From the NCBI GenBank assembly GCA_002692465.1, contig NZKH01000017.1, forward strand, positions 19,298 through 67,270: a DNA stretch of 47,973 nucleotides. The letters are read 5' to 3'. The notes under the pieces are model-generated. The model was not told where the DNA came from. It saw nothing but the letters and a program-made list of their open reading frames with translations, and did not search any database. This document shows, piece by piece, positions 7,303 through 15,728 of this stretch. This stretch comes from Methanobacteriota archaeon (GTDB lineage Archaea > Thermoplasmatota > Poseidoniia > Poseidoniales > Poseidoniaceae). Both the position numbers and the translations under genes were made by a program. How positions within the stretch are numbered: the first letter of the stretch is position 1; each line of letters starts with the position of its first letter.

Positions 7303-8325
7303 ATGACTCAAGGATGTGTAGAAATGGGTATGGATGAAAGGCTAAAAGCCAGATTACAAAATCAAAGATACCATTTAGTTGGTGAACACGGTGGTGTTAA
7401 AGTATGTCATTGGACTAAAGAGTCTTTATTGAGAGATAGAATGTGTTACAAAGGCAAATTCTACGGTGTTGAAAGTCATAATTGTTTACAAATGTCTCCA
7501 GTAGTAGATCAATGTAATTTGGCATGTTCTTATTGTTGGCGAGAACCTCATATGGATACTTTAGAATTAACAGATCAAGACCCTTTAGAATTACTTCATG
7601 AAAGTGTTAGGGCTCAAAGGAGATTATTATCTGGGTTTGGTGGTAATGATAAAGTCAACAAAGAGAAATTAGCAGATGCTCAAAACCCTAAGCATGTAGC
7701 AATTTCACTTAATGGTGAGCCTACATTATATCGAAGGTTAGGAGAATATATTGATGAATGTCACAAACATGGTATGACAACCATGTTAGTTACAAATGGA
7801 ACATTACCAAAAGTTCTCGAAAAACTAGATCCACTTCCAACTCAACTTTATGTAAGTGCAGATGCTCCAAACAAAGAAGTTTTTGATAGAATTTGTAAAC
7901 CTAAATGGAATAATGGTGCTTGGCATAAATTTGAAGAAACTATTGATTTATTGCCTAGTTTAGACACGAGAATAGTCGTTAGGCATACACTAATTAAAGG
8001 CGAAAATATGTTTGGATATGAAGAAGAATATGCAAAAATAGACGAAAGAGCTCAACCAAATTGGATTGAGGCAAAAGGGTACGTTCATGTTGGCCATTCA
8101 CAAAATAATTTAGACATTACAAATATGCCTTATCATGATGAAATTTTAGAATTTTCAAATACATTAGCTAATTTGACAGGCCTTGAAGTTTTAGATGATT
8201 CTAAACCAAGTAGAGTTGCTTTAATTGGCAAGGAAAAAATACCATTGCCTATTCCAGAAATTGTGAAAGAATTTCCTAAAGATTTAGGAATTGCACCTCC
8301 AATTAAGCATTTACCTCTTGTGTAA
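7303..8325 (+). CDS. taw1: tRNA 4-demethylwyosine synthase Taw1 (radical SAM)
   Basis: The enzyme builds the tricyclic imG-14 base from m1G37 of tRNA-Phe and pyruvate, the second step of wyosine synthesis. The 340-residue protein has the radical-SAM cluster motif C71-x3-C75-x2-C78. Three further cysteines, C35, C48 and C61, match the second cluster of archaeal Taw1 and have the same 13/13/10 spacing to the SAM motif as I recall for the Methanocaldococcus jannaschii enzyme. Other family blocks are ISLNGEPTLY, VTNGT, YVSADAPN and VRHTLIKG. Like other archaeal forms it lacks the flavodoxin domain of eukaryotic TYW1. M10 at 7330 is an alternative start. The stop is 1 nt from the convergent glycosyltransferase gene. 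No other wyosine gene is in the window. Confidence 0.92.
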   Translation: MTQGCVEMGMDERLKARLQNQRYHLVGEHGGVKVCHWTKESLLRDRMCYKGKFYGVESHNCLQMSPVVDQCNLACSYCWREPHMDTLELTDQDPLELLHESVRAQRRLLSGFGGNDKVNKEKLADAQNPKHVAISLNGEPTLYRRLGEYIDECHKHGMTTMLVTNGTLPKVLEKLDPLPTQLYVSADAPNKEVFDRICKPKWNNGAWHKFEETIDLLPSLDTRIVVRHTLIKGENMFGYEEEYAKIDERAQPNWIEAKGYVHVGHSQNNLDITNMPYHDEILEFSNTLANLTGLEVLDDSKPSRVALIGKEKIPLPIPEIVKEFPKDLGIAPPIKHLPLV

Positions 8326-8326
8326 T

Positions 8327-9685
8327 TTAGGCAGGATCTAAACCAGGTAATATTTTGACGTCAGGATTTGTTTTTACATTTACACCTAAATCATTCATAG
8401 TTCTTGCAATAGCTTCAGATTGAAATTTTGGAGTCCATCTTTCTTCAATTCTTCTTCTTCCATTTTCAGACCATTTTATTCGATTTTCATCTTTTTTGGC
8501 TTGAATTATTGCCTCTTGCCATTTTTCTAAATTTTCATTTGAATTTGGCCATGGTAATCTTTTACCATTTTGATTATCTGTAATTGTATGGGTAAATCCT
8601 GCTTCATTTACTACTAATGCAGGAGTTCCAACTAGAATTGCTTCCATTGGTGTAAGTCCAAAACCTTCCCCATGAGCAATTCCAATTAATGCTGTAGCAT
8701 TACGAATTAGTGCTGTAATTTCTTCATTTGAAATTCTTGGCATTACAATTAATTCAGCAGATAATTTCTGAGCTTCTTTTTCTAATTCTGCAGTATTCCC
8801 TCCACCTATGTGAACTAAAGGTAATTTTGAATGATTTGCAATCTTTAAAGCATCTAAACTAGCTTTCATATAACTAGCTCTACCAACGGTGATAAGGTAT
8901 TCACCTGTTGGTTTATGTTCAAACTGTTCCCATACATTTAATTCATGTGAAGAAGGTGTTTCTGTCCATAAATTTGTATTTACAGCGGGCCATAAAACAC
9001 CAACACCACCTGATCTATTTTCTTTATCTCTTGAAGGATAATTTCCTGCCAATGAATCGTTTTCGATTACATTCCAACCATGTGCTTTTGCCAAACGTCT
9101 AGCACTTGTAGGTGTGTTTGAAGAGATAGAAGTATTGGGACGATTCCACAATACTCTATGCCACTTTTTATCCCATTTTTTATGATAATTAAGCATAATT
9201 TTTGTTAGCCACAAGGGTCTAATTGGTTTGCCATTTAATTTCCTGTGTAAAACATCATCATGTAATCCTCTATGCATTTCAATAAGATAAGCATGTAGTG
9301 GAATGTGATCTGGAATAATTGATAACATTTCTAATGAACCAGATGCAGAAATAAGAATTGCATCAGCATTATCAATTGTATTTTTTAAATTATTATTTTC
9401 TATATCTTCAATCAGTTTTTTCCATTCTTTTAATTGAGATTTACCGGTTTTTGCAGTAACCTCATTAAATCCTCCAGTTGGATTGATCCATGGTTTTTTA
9501 GGAGTAATTAATGGAATGTTATTTTCATTCAAGAAATCACAAACTTCTTTTGGCGCATTAAGAGTTACAAATGTGATATTCCATTTTTCTTTATGTGTTG
9601 GAATTGCTGTAAGAATCTCTCTTTGCGCACCTCCTAGTGGAGACATATCATTGTGAAACCAAATTAAAGACGGTAATTCTTCCAT
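8327..9685 (-). CDS. GT4-like glycosyltransferase
   Basis: The 452-residue protein is probably a GT-B fold glycosyltransferase. The N-terminal half starts with a strand and the glycine motif SPLGGAQREIL. The C-terminal nucleotide-sugar half has ITVGRASYMKASL, an acceptor-side loop, and the donor motif GEGFGLTPMEAILVGTPALV with the E-x7-E-like pair. It then ends with the family's usual closing helix, RRRIEERWTPKFQSE. The donor and acceptor sugars are unknown. It lies 10 nt downstream of a second GT4 gene on the same strand, so the two are probably co-transcribed and could act on the same glycan, for example S-layer or surface protein glycans. Confidence 0.8.
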   Translation of the reverse strand: MEELPSLIWFHNDMSPLGGAQREILTAIPTHKEKWNITFVTLNAPKEVCDFLNENNIPLITPKKPWINPTGGFNEVTAKTGKSQLKEWKKLIEDIENNNLKNTIDNADAILISASGSLEMLSIIPDHIPLHAYLIEMHRGLHDDVLHRKLNGKPIRPLWLTKIMLNYHKKWDKKWHRVLWNRPNTSISSNTPTSARRLAKAHGWNVIENDSLAGNYPSRDKENRSGGVGVLWPAVNTNLWTETPSSHELNVWEQFEHKPTGEYLITVGRASYMKASLDALKIANHSKLPLVHIGGGNTAELEKEAQKLSAELIVMPRISNEEITALIRNATALIGIAHGEGFGLTPMEAILVGTPALVVNEAGFTHTITDNQNGKRLPWPNSNENLEKWQEAIIQAKKDENRIKWSENGRRRIEERWTPKFQSEAIARTMNDLGVNVKTNPDVKILPGLDPA

Positions 9686-9695
9686 GATATTCCCT

Positions 9696-10859
9696 CTAAT
9701 TTTTTAATATTCGATTATATAATTCTAGAATTTCTTTGGTGACATTTTCCCAAAGATATTTTTCCGCTGCAATATTTCCTGCTTCTCCCCATTCTTTTAG
9801 TTGTTTTTTTGATGTTAAAACTAATTCATTCATTATTTTTGATAGCTCAATTTCAGATTCAGAATTAAATGACAATCCACATTTTGCATTATCCACTAAT
9901 TCGCCCAGTCCATTAACATCAGACATGATTACAGGCAATTTGTTATGCATTGCTTCTAGCAGAACAGTTGGCAAACCTTCAAATCTAGATGGGATTACAA
10001 TACCCGTAGAATTTTCAAATAACCATTGTTTTTCTTGTTCAGAAACAACACCAAGAACATGAATTTGATTTGAAAATTTGATTTCATTTACTCTATTATC
10101 TAACCATTCCTTTAATTCACCTTTCCCAGCGATTATTAAGTCAAAATCAGGCTTTGAATTTAGACTTGAAATTTCCCAAGCCTTCAAAAGAACATCCAAT
10201 CCTTTTTGTTCTGATAATCGTCCAATAAAAGTTAATGTTGGGCGCTCCTCCTCAACATTATTTGATAAATTCGAAGGCCTAATTGCAGAATCTGTTATTG
10301 GTACAAATCCATTTGGAATAATATCAATATCTCCCTTTACACCTTTTTTCCTCAATAGATTTTCAAAAAATGGTGTTAGAACAATTTTTCCATTTGAAGA
10401 ATGCAAAGTTTTTCTTCCTTGCATAGCCCATCTTATTTTTTTAATTAGATTTGCAATAAATCCATGTTTAATATAATCATTATGATATGTAGTAACAATT
10501 GGTTTGTTTTGTTTTTTTGCTCTTTTCAAAACTTGACGAATTAATGTAGGTAATGTATCGTGTAAATGAATTAAATCAAATTCATCAATACTTAGATGAT
10601 TTGTTGATACAACAGGATCTACTCCCCCAAGGATTCTTTTTGGAATTAATCTAACAACATTAATTCCTCCTCTTTGGAATTCCTTTTCATCATGTTCAGG
10701 CACATCAGCACACCATACAGTGACTTCATGTCCCATTTTTACCAATTCTCTACCTATGTGTTCTACATGTTGATTTCCACCACCAATATGTGGCCAAAAC
10801 CATACGTGAACAAGCAAGATATTTAATTTGGAATCGGCATTATGAGGGGTCTTGCTCAT
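9696..10859 (-). CDS. GT4 family glycosyltransferase
   Basis: The 387-residue GT-B protein shows the standard GT4 features. These are ILLVHVWFWPHIGGGNQHV at the start, DLIHLHDTLP, TTYHNDYIKHG (acceptor domain), TFIGRLSEQKGLDVLLKAW, and the donor motif PSRFEGLPTVLLEAM with an E-x7-E pair. There is no membrane segment, so it should act at the cytoplasmic face on a lipid- or protein-linked glycan. It is the first gene of a two-gene unit with the glycosyltransferase downstream. The start is unusual: the ATG at 10859 lies in a perfect hairpin and overlaps the stop of a 4-codon frame (see 10855-10873). A small basic protein gene ends 45 nt upstream on the same strand. Confidence 0.85.
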   Translation of the reverse strand: MSKTPHNADSKLNILLVHVWFWPHIGGGNQHVEHIGRELVKMGHEVTVWCADVPEHDEKEFQRGGINVVRLIPKRILGGVDPVVSTNHLSIDEFDLIHLHDTLPTLIRQVLKRAKKQNKPIVTTYHNDYIKHGFIANLIKKIRWAMQGRKTLHSSNGKIVLTPFFENLLRKKGVKGDIDIIPNGFVPITDSAIRPSNLSNNVEEERPTLTFIGRLSEQKGLDVLLKAWEISSLNSKPDFDLIIAGKGELKEWLDNRVNEIKFSNQIHVLGVVSEQEKQWLFENSTGIVIPSRFEGLPTVLLEAMHNKLPVIMSDVNGLGELVDNAKCGLSFNSESEIELSKIMNELVLTSKKQLKEWGEAGNIAAEKYLWENVTKEILELYNRILKN

Positions 10860-10873
10860 GCCTCCGGCATGAG
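10855..10873 (-). promoter_or_regulatory. Hairpin burying the start codon of the GT4 gene, with a 4-codon minigene
   Basis: The mRNA-sense sequence CTCATGCCGGAGGCATGAG forms a perfect 8-bp stem with a 3-nt GGA loop. It contains the GGAGG ribosome binding site and the ATG of the glycosyltransferase. An ATG in the 5' arm opens the frame ATG-CCG-GAG-GCA-TGA, and its TGA overlaps the glycosyltransferase ATG as ATGA. Translation of the minigene or melting of the stem would expose the start. It could instead be a DNA operator. Confidence 0.5.
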
Positions 10874-10904
10874 AATACGTTACTAATCTATTGTTCGATT
10901 ATTT

Positions 10905-11096
10905 TTATTTTTTACCTAATAATTTATTTTTCATATTGTCCATCTTTTTTTCTGCATTTTTCTTCGCTTGATTTACAACATATTCAGTAGCTTTTGCTTT
11001 AGCTTGATTTTTTGCATTATTTATTGCACCTCCGGCCGCTTTAGATGCACTGCTCGCAGCCTTTTTCAAAAAACCCTTCTTTTTTTCCTCGGTCAT
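10905..11096 (-). CDS. Small Lys/Ala-rich helical protein
   Basis: The 63-residue protein starts at the ATG at 11096 (MTEEKKKGFLKK); a longer frame from 11120 would add MYVFIQRC and is less likely. It is rich in Ala, Lys and Asn, and almost wholly predicted helical, with repeated K-A-A/N-A-K patterns such as NNAKNQAKAKATEYV, ending in KNKLLGKK. It lacks a signal peptide and cysteine. The composition resembles LEA-like or histone-tail-like proteins, but these low-complexity resemblances are not a family assignment. It precedes the two glycosyltransferase genes on the same strand and is divergent from the beta-oxidation gene. Confidence 0.55.
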   Translation of the reverse strand: MTEEKKKGFLKKAASSASKAAGGAINNAKNQAKAKATEYVVNQAKKNAEKKMDNMKNKLLGKK

Positions 11097-11188
11097 ACAT
11101 CTTTGAATAAATACATACACATTATCCTATTGATTATTTGGACATTACAAGCGAGTAGTTCATCTAACACCAATTTCTCGGCTTGCAT

Positions 11189-13249
11189 ATGGAGCCAATT
11201 GAAACGGTTGCTTTGGTAGGGGCTGGAACAATGGGAAGTGGGGTCGCACAAAAGGCGGCTCAAGAAGGATTCAAAGTACAATTAATTGATAGAGATCAAG
11301 AATCTATCGATCGTGGAATTGGATTAATTAGCTCTACTCTTGATGAAGCAGTTAATCGTAGAATCATGACACCCGAAAAAGTTCAAGAAGTAATGAATAA
11401 TATTATTCCGATAGTTGAAACAAATAATGTTGATATTGCTACCGATATTGTAATTGAAGCAGTATTCGAAGATTTTGATGTTAAATCTGGAGTTTTTGAT
11501 ATAATCGATAAAAGCTGTGCAGAACATACAGTAATTGCTACAAACACTTCTTCACTTTCAGTGAATGAACTTTCAAAATCCACTAACAGACCTGAAAAAT
11601 TTATTGGCTTACACTTTTTTTATCATCCTGCAAAAAATAGGTTAGTTGAAATAATTCCTGGTAATGAAACAAGTATTGAAACTCTGGAACGGGTTGAACA
11701 ATTTTGTAAAAGAATTGGAAAAGTTCCAATTACTTGTAAAGATAGACCAGGATTTGTTGTAAATCGATTTTTTGTTCCTTGGTTAAATGAAGCTGTATTA
11801 ATTTTAGAAGACGGCCTTGGAACCCCAGATCAAATAGATTCTATTGCTAGAGAGGTATTTGAAATTGGAATGGGCCCTTTTGCACTAATGAATGCAACGG
11901 GTTTACCAATAGCATTACATTCTTCAGATTATTTGTCCGAACAATTAGAAACTCCAAGATTTAGAGGTGCATCATTATTAAGAAAAACAGTTAATTCTAG
12001 AAATAGTTGGGTTTTAGAAGAAACAAATGAAGAATCAGAACATAAAGAAGCAATAAAAAATAGATTATTAGGTGTTACATTTTTAGTTGCTGCTCAAATT
12101 GTTCAGGAGAATATTTGTAGACTTGAAGATGTAGATTGTGGTGCAAAAGTTGGACTTAGATGGCAAAAAGGTCCTTTTGAATTAATGAATGAAATTGGGA
12201 TTAAAGAAAGCTGTCAAATTGTAAGAGAATATTCAATACTCGCAGGTAAAGGATTAGAAATTCCTCACCTCTTAGAAGATAGAGTGGAAAATTTTGAATT
12301 TAAATTAGTTGAAGTAAAAATGCAAGGAAGTATTGCCACAGTTCAAATAAATAGACCAGAAGTGATGAATGCACTTAATGAGGAAGTGGTAAGACAATTA
12401 AAGGAAGTTATCGAAGACTTAAATGAGAATAATGATGTTACTACTATAGTTTTTGAAGGAGCAGGTAAAGCATTTATTGCAGGAGCAGATGTGAAATTTT
12501 TCGTTGAAAAATTGAAACAAAATAGATTTGAAGATATTTTGACATTCACTCAAGCGGGTCATGATTTATTGAATAGTATTGAAAAATCAAATAAAACCAC
12601 AATTGCATTAACTACTGGCATTACATATGGTGGTGGGTTAGAATTTGCCCTATCGTGTGATTATAGAATTGGCTCAAAGAAAACTGAATTTAGATTCCCC
12701 GAAACAGGAATTGGAATTTATCCAGGCCTTGGAGGAACTCAAAGAATGTCAAGAATGGTAGGAGTAGAACTTGCAAGATGGGCAATTTTAGCAGGCAATA
12801 AAATAGATGGAGCATTATCTCATCAATTAGGAATTATTGATGAGTTTACTTCTGAAACAGATCTTGAAAATACCATTTTAAAATTAGCAGGTTTAGAAAA
12901 ATCAGGGACTAAGTTTAGAGGACAGCCGTCTGAAATTACGGGACAAATAGACACCATTATGCGATTTTATGGAGATAATGCATTGCCAGAAATACTTTCA
13001 GGTAGAACACCAGTAGGTTTTGATGCTGAAGATCCATTTGTAATTCGTCAATTTAAAAGTCTTAATCGAGCAGCACCAATAGCAATTCAAATGGCTAGTC
13101 AATTAATTAATGAAAGTGTAAAAACAAATTTAGATGCGGGTTTACAATTAGAATTAGACAGATTAGAAAAAATATTTTCAACAAATGATGCCTTAGAAGG
13201 TTTGAGTGCTTTAATAGAATCTAGAAGACCTACTTATCAGAATAGTTAG
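11189..13249 (+). CDS. Fused 3-hydroxyacyl-CoA dehydrogenase / enoyl-CoA hydratase
   Basis: The 686-residue bifunctional enzyme has the archaeal order: dehydrogenase first, hydratase last. Residues 1-180 are the NAD-binding domain with GAGTMG at 11-16 and the catalytic His in GLHFFYHP (H142). Residues of about 185-365 are the two C-terminal dehydrogenase repeats (KDRPGFVVNRFF, and GLRWQKGPFELMNEIG). From about 375 it is a crotonase fold with the oxyanion-hole segment FIAGAD and both catalytic glutamates, E485 (GGGLEFALSCD) and E505 (PETGIGIYPGLGGTQ). It hydrates enoyl-CoA and oxidises the 3-hydroxyacyl-CoA in fatty-acid beta-oxidation, though crotonyl-CoA-type metabolism is equally possible. 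The ATG at 11189 is preferred to a TTG at 11183. An HxlR-type regulator follows it. Confidence 0.92.
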   Translation: MEPIETVALVGAGTMGSGVAQKAAQEGFKVQLIDRDQESIDRGIGLISSTLDEAVNRRIMTPEKVQEVMNNIIPIVETNNVDIATDIVIEAVFEDFDVKSGVFDIIDKSCAEHTVIATNTSSLSVNELSKSTNRPEKFIGLHFFYHPAKNRLVEIIPGNETSIETLERVEQFCKRIGKVPITCKDRPGFVVNRFFVPWLNEAVLILEDGLGTPDQIDSIAREVFEIGMGPFALMNATGLPIALHSSDYLSEQLETPRFRGASLLRKTVNSRNSWVLEETNEESEHKEAIKNRLLGVTFLVAAQIVQENICRLEDVDCGAKVGLRWQKGPFELMNEIGIKESCQIVREYSILAGKGLEIPHLLEDRVENFEFKLVEVKMQGSIATVQINRPEVMNALNEEVVRQLKEVIEDLNENNDVTTIVFEGAGKAFIAGADVKFFVEKLKQNRFEDILTFTQAGHDLLNSIEKSNKTTIALTTGITYGGGLEFALSCDYRIGSKKTEFRFPETGIGIYPGLGGTQRMSRMVGVELARWAILAGNKIDGALSHQLGIIDEFTSETDLENTILKLAGLEKSGTKFRGQPSEITGQIDTIMRFYGDNALPEILSGRTPVGFDAEDPFVIRQFKSLNRAAPIAIQMASQLINESVKTNLDAGLQLELDRLEKIFSTNDALEGLSALIESRRPTYQNS

Positions 13250-13265
13250 TAATTTTGAAACTAAG

Positions 13266-13304
13266 TTTTATATTTCACACCAAATCTTGATGGTTTATTG
13301 GTGT
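13266..13304 (+). promoter_or_regulatory. TATA box plus inverted repeat ACACCAA-n14-TTGGTGT before the HxlR gene
   Basis: TTTTATATTT (13266-13275) is a good TATA box. Immediately downstream, ACACCAA (13277-13283) and TTGGTGT (13298-13304) form a perfect 7-bp inverted repeat with a 14-bp spacer that covers the expected start of transcription, and the ATG follows at 13309. The placement fits a repressor operator, most simply autoregulation by the HxlR protein. Confidence 0.55.
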
Positions 13305-13308
13305 AAAA

Positions 13309-13764
13309 ATGTCGCAACCTCCGTTACCTTTACCAAGAAAAATAGTTGATGACGTTGAGAAAAAAATAGATGAAGTAATCGACATAGGAACGGAAATCCG
13401 TTCAATTTTAGGAAGTAGAAATGATGAAGAAGAATGGGGTGAAAAATGGGAAGTAAACGCTGCAGTAGAATCATTAAATATTCTTTCAGGAAAATGGACA
13501 GTAGAGATTATGTCTGCATTGTATATTACTGGGGAAAAAAGGTTTAATGATTTGAAGCATTTACTTGAAGGCATCTCAAGTAGAACCCTCTCAGATAAAC
13601 TAAAATTATTAATCTCAAATAATTATGTAGAAAGGAGAGTTTCACCGGGACCTCCAGTAAAAGTCAGATATTTGCTTACAGATTTTGGTATGAATATTGG
13701 TAAATTATTTAGTCCAATTGTTGGTTATATTAAAATTAAAAATAAAATGATTAAGAAAATTTAA
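13309..13764 (+). CDS. HxlR-family winged-helix transcriptional regulator
   Basis: The 151-residue protein has a family-typical core from about residue 55: LSGKWTVEIMSALYITGEKRF, then F-N-D-L-K-H, GISSRTLSDKLKLL (recognition helix), and a wing with YVERRVSPGPPVKVRYLLTDFG. The 50-residue N-terminal extension is acidic and helical. It lacks the N-terminal Cys found in redox-sensing HxlR/HypR members, so its signal is unknown. It lies 59 nt after the beta-oxidation gene and has its own TATA box and a perfect inverted repeat, which suggests autoregulation. It may control the neighbouring acyl-CoA gene, where only one ACACCAA half-site (11167-11173) is visible. Confidence 0.85.
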   Translation: MSQPPLPLPRKIVDDVEKKIDEVIDIGTEIRSILGSRNDEEEWGEKWEVNAAVESLNILSGKWTVEIMSALYITGEKRFNDLKHLLEGISSRTLSDKLKLLISNNYVERRVSPGPPVKVRYLLTDFGMNIGKLFSPIVGYIKIKNKMIKKI

Positions 13765-13819
13765 ATTTTCTAAACATTAAGCCAACAGATTAAAGTCCTA
13801 AGTGCGTAAAAAAGGGTCT

Positions 13820-14521
13820 ATGGCATTAATTGAGCAGGCTGTCAGAAATCGTCCATTTTTCGTTGGTGCATTCGCTTCATTTTGCACTTTTATGTCTGGT
13901 TTTGGAAATATTATTATCTCAATTGTACCATTTTTTGGCACTAAAGGGGTTTTATTCACAGGTATCGTTTCTGATCGCAAACATAAGCCATTTGAACATC
14001 CATTAAGAGTTAAAATTTTAGAAAAGTTAACTCAAAAGCCTGGTTTATGTTATAGGGAATTGCAAAAAGAATTGGATGCAGCAAATGGAACTTTAAGACA
14101 TCATTTAGATGTGTTGAAAAATCAAAGAAGTCTAACAATTGTAAGGGTAAATGGTCGCGTTTGTCATTATGCAGGAGCACCTAGTCAAATGAAAGTTCTG
14201 AGATCAATGGGAATAGAAGACGATGCCCGTGCAGCATCTCTAATGCCAGTAGGGCTTTCAGAAGCACAAAAATTAGTGTTAAATGAGTTGAGAAAAAAGA
14301 ACCCACCTCATTCACAAGCGGAACTTGGACGAAGAATTGGTAGAACTCGAGCTACAGTTCATTCTGCCGTTAAAGTTTTGAAAGATAGGGGTTTAATTTT
14401 ACGAGAAAAGCTTGTTTTAGCTCCACATTTAGAAGAAATTTTTGAATTAGATGATTGTAAGAAAACAAGAAGTATAGATTATGAATGGAATGATGAGCGT
14501 TCAAGAACTTTGGTTGCTTGA
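13820..14521 (+). CDS. Membrane-anchored regulator with two winged-helix domains
   Basis: From ATG 13820 it has 233 residues; a GTG at 13802 would add six. A hydrophobic segment near the N-terminus (about 13-40, FFVGAFASFCTFMSGFGNII) looks like a membrane anchor. A first winged helix follows at about 55-120 (HPLRVKILEKL, CYRELQKELDAANGTLRHHL, wing VNGRVCHYAG). A second is at about 145-195 (SEAQKLVLNEL, SQAELGRRIGRTRATVHSAV). Membrane-tethered tandem wHTH regulators of this kind are known in Thermoplasmatota and Halobacteria, but I cannot name a subfamily or signal. It stands in a run with two other regulators. Confidence 0.7.
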   Translation: MALIEQAVRNRPFFVGAFASFCTFMSGFGNIIISIVPFFGTKGVLFTGIVSDRKHKPFEHPLRVKILEKLTQKPGLCYRELQKELDAANGTLRHHLDVLKNQRSLTIVRVNGRVCHYAGAPSQMKVLRSMGIEDDARAASLMPVGLSEAQKLVLNELRKKNPPHSQAELGRRIGRTRATVHSAVKVLKDRGLILREKLVLAPHLEEIFELDDCKKTRSIDYEWNDERSRTLVA

Positions 14522-14553
14522 AAATCTATTGAAAGTCGAATAATTCAACATAA

Positions 14554-14559
14554 TTTATA
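14554..14559 (+). promoter_or_regulatory. Putative TATA box before the 367-residue regulator
   Basis: TTTATA within TAATTTATAG lies about 40 nt upstream of the ATG at 14597, which predicts a leader of about 14 nt. This is a weak single-motif call. Confidence 0.3.
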
Positions 14560-14596
14560 GACAATTTCTAAATGCTGTTTACTCAACCGTTATTTT

Positions 14597-15700
14597 ATGT
14601 TCAGTCTCCGAATCGAAGAAGTCGCTTTACCAGGTGCTGAAAGAGATAAAGAACAATTACTAGAATGGTTGGCAACTAGTTTGAATTTAATTCGTAGAAG
14701 AAATGATGAATCAGAAGGTAATCTTACAGGCCCACCAATCTTTAGAATGTTGCAAGAACATTTTTTAGCAAACCCCAAGGATGGTCATGAATCTATATTT
14801 TTAGCAGAGTCATTAGCAGTTTCACCAGCAACACTTCATCATCATTTGGGACGTTTATTGGATTCTAGAATAGTTGCTGGTCATACACATAAAGGAGCAG
14901 GCTCAAGAATTTATTTTCTTAGAACAGGCAGTTTAATTGGTGCTATTGATTTAATGATTGAAGAAGCAAGACAAATACTAAACTTACGCTTAAACCAAGC
15001 ACAAAAATGGATGTCGAAAATTAATGCGACAAATAGAATTGATGAGAGGGATGAAGTGTTAAACAGAATTTGGATTCAGGAACAAGTTCCTCCATCAAAG
15101 AATCATAATTGTGGTGAACAGACATTGTGGATGGCAGATTTAGGATTACTTGGAGATCGTCCTGGAAAATCAATGGATGACCAAAGTTTGCAAATTAAAT
15201 TGTGGAATCATATGATTAATCAATCAGGACCACAATCTTTAGATGAATTAGAAGAGGCATTTAAAGAACATAAAAAGGCCAAAATTCAAAGAATAATGGA
15301 AAATTTTAGAATTGCAGGATTTATTGAAAAGGTTCCAAGGTATGATAGATTACCTTATTTGATTTGGAATATGTTGCAAACTCAACATTTACGTCGAGGT
15401 AATGAATGGTTATTACATAAAGGAGGGTTAATACGTCAATTAGGTGAAAATGAAGCAAATTCATTAATTAGTAAAGTTGGAACTAAATCATTTAAAATTA
15501 TAGATGTAGAAAATTCATTGAAGAATATTTCCAATGAAAAATCGATGTTATTGTTGAATCTTTTAGGTGGAAGATTATCTTTTGGATATCAATGGAGTGG
15601 CTTAGATTATTCTGAAATCATGATTAATGTCAAAGATAGGGCTGATAGGACTTTGCGTAGAATTAGAAGAGTTGCAGAATTATTACAAAAAGAGTTGTAA
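14597..15700 (+). CDS. Winged-helix protein with large C-terminal region, probable regulator
   Basis: The 367-residue protein has an N-terminal wHTH at about 50-110. The helix-turn-helix is SIFLAESLAVSPATLHHHLG and the wing is HTHKGAGSRIYFL, resembling ArsR-type domains. A long helical region follows (about 115-160), then a second wHTH-like part (LWNHMINQSGPQSLDELEEAF with KIQRIMENFRIAGFIEKV). The last 100 residues have no motif that I recognise. It has no membrane segment or Cys cluster. It is downstream of the membrane-anchored regulator on the same strand and 28 nt upstream of the dihydrouridine synthase. Targets and signal are unknown. Confidence 0.65.
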   Translation: MFSLRIEEVALPGAERDKEQLLEWLATSLNLIRRRNDESEGNLTGPPIFRMLQEHFLANPKDGHESIFLAESLAVSPATLHHHLGRLLDSRIVAGHTHKGAGSRIYFLRTGSLIGAIDLMIEEARQILNLRLNQAQKWMSKINATNRIDERDEVLNRIWIQEQVPPSKNHNCGEQTLWMADLGLLGDRPGKSMDDQSLQIKLWNHMINQSGPQSLDELEEAFKEHKKAKIQRIMENFRIAGFIEKVPRYDRLPYLIWNMLQTQHLRRGNEWLLHKGGLIRQLGENEANSLISKVGTKSFKIIDVENSLKNISNEKSMLLLNLLGGRLSFGYQWSGLDYSEIMINVKDRADRTLRRIRRVAELLQKEL

Positions 15701-15719
15701 AATTTTTATTTATTATTCG

Positions 15720-15725
15720 GGTGAT
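15720..15725 (+). promoter_or_regulatory. Ribosome binding site GGTGAT fixing the dus start
   Basis: GGTGAT lies 3 nt before the ATG at 15729 and is complementary to the archaeal 16S 3' end (ATCACC). It shows that the dihydrouridine synthase starts here and not at the in-frame ATG at 15627 inside the upstream gene. Confidence 0.6.
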
Positions 15726-15728
15726 ATT

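Noticed and set aside
9736-10476. Plus-strand open frames opposite the second glycosyltransferase
   Set aside because: Shadows of the minus-strand gene; Ser/Phe-rich low-quality translations without motifs. The same holds for other antisense frames, for example in the nuo operon.
15627-15728. Longer dihydrouridine synthase starting inside the upstream regulator gene
   Set aside because: A GGTGAT site precedes the ATG at 15729, and residues before it do not fit the family.
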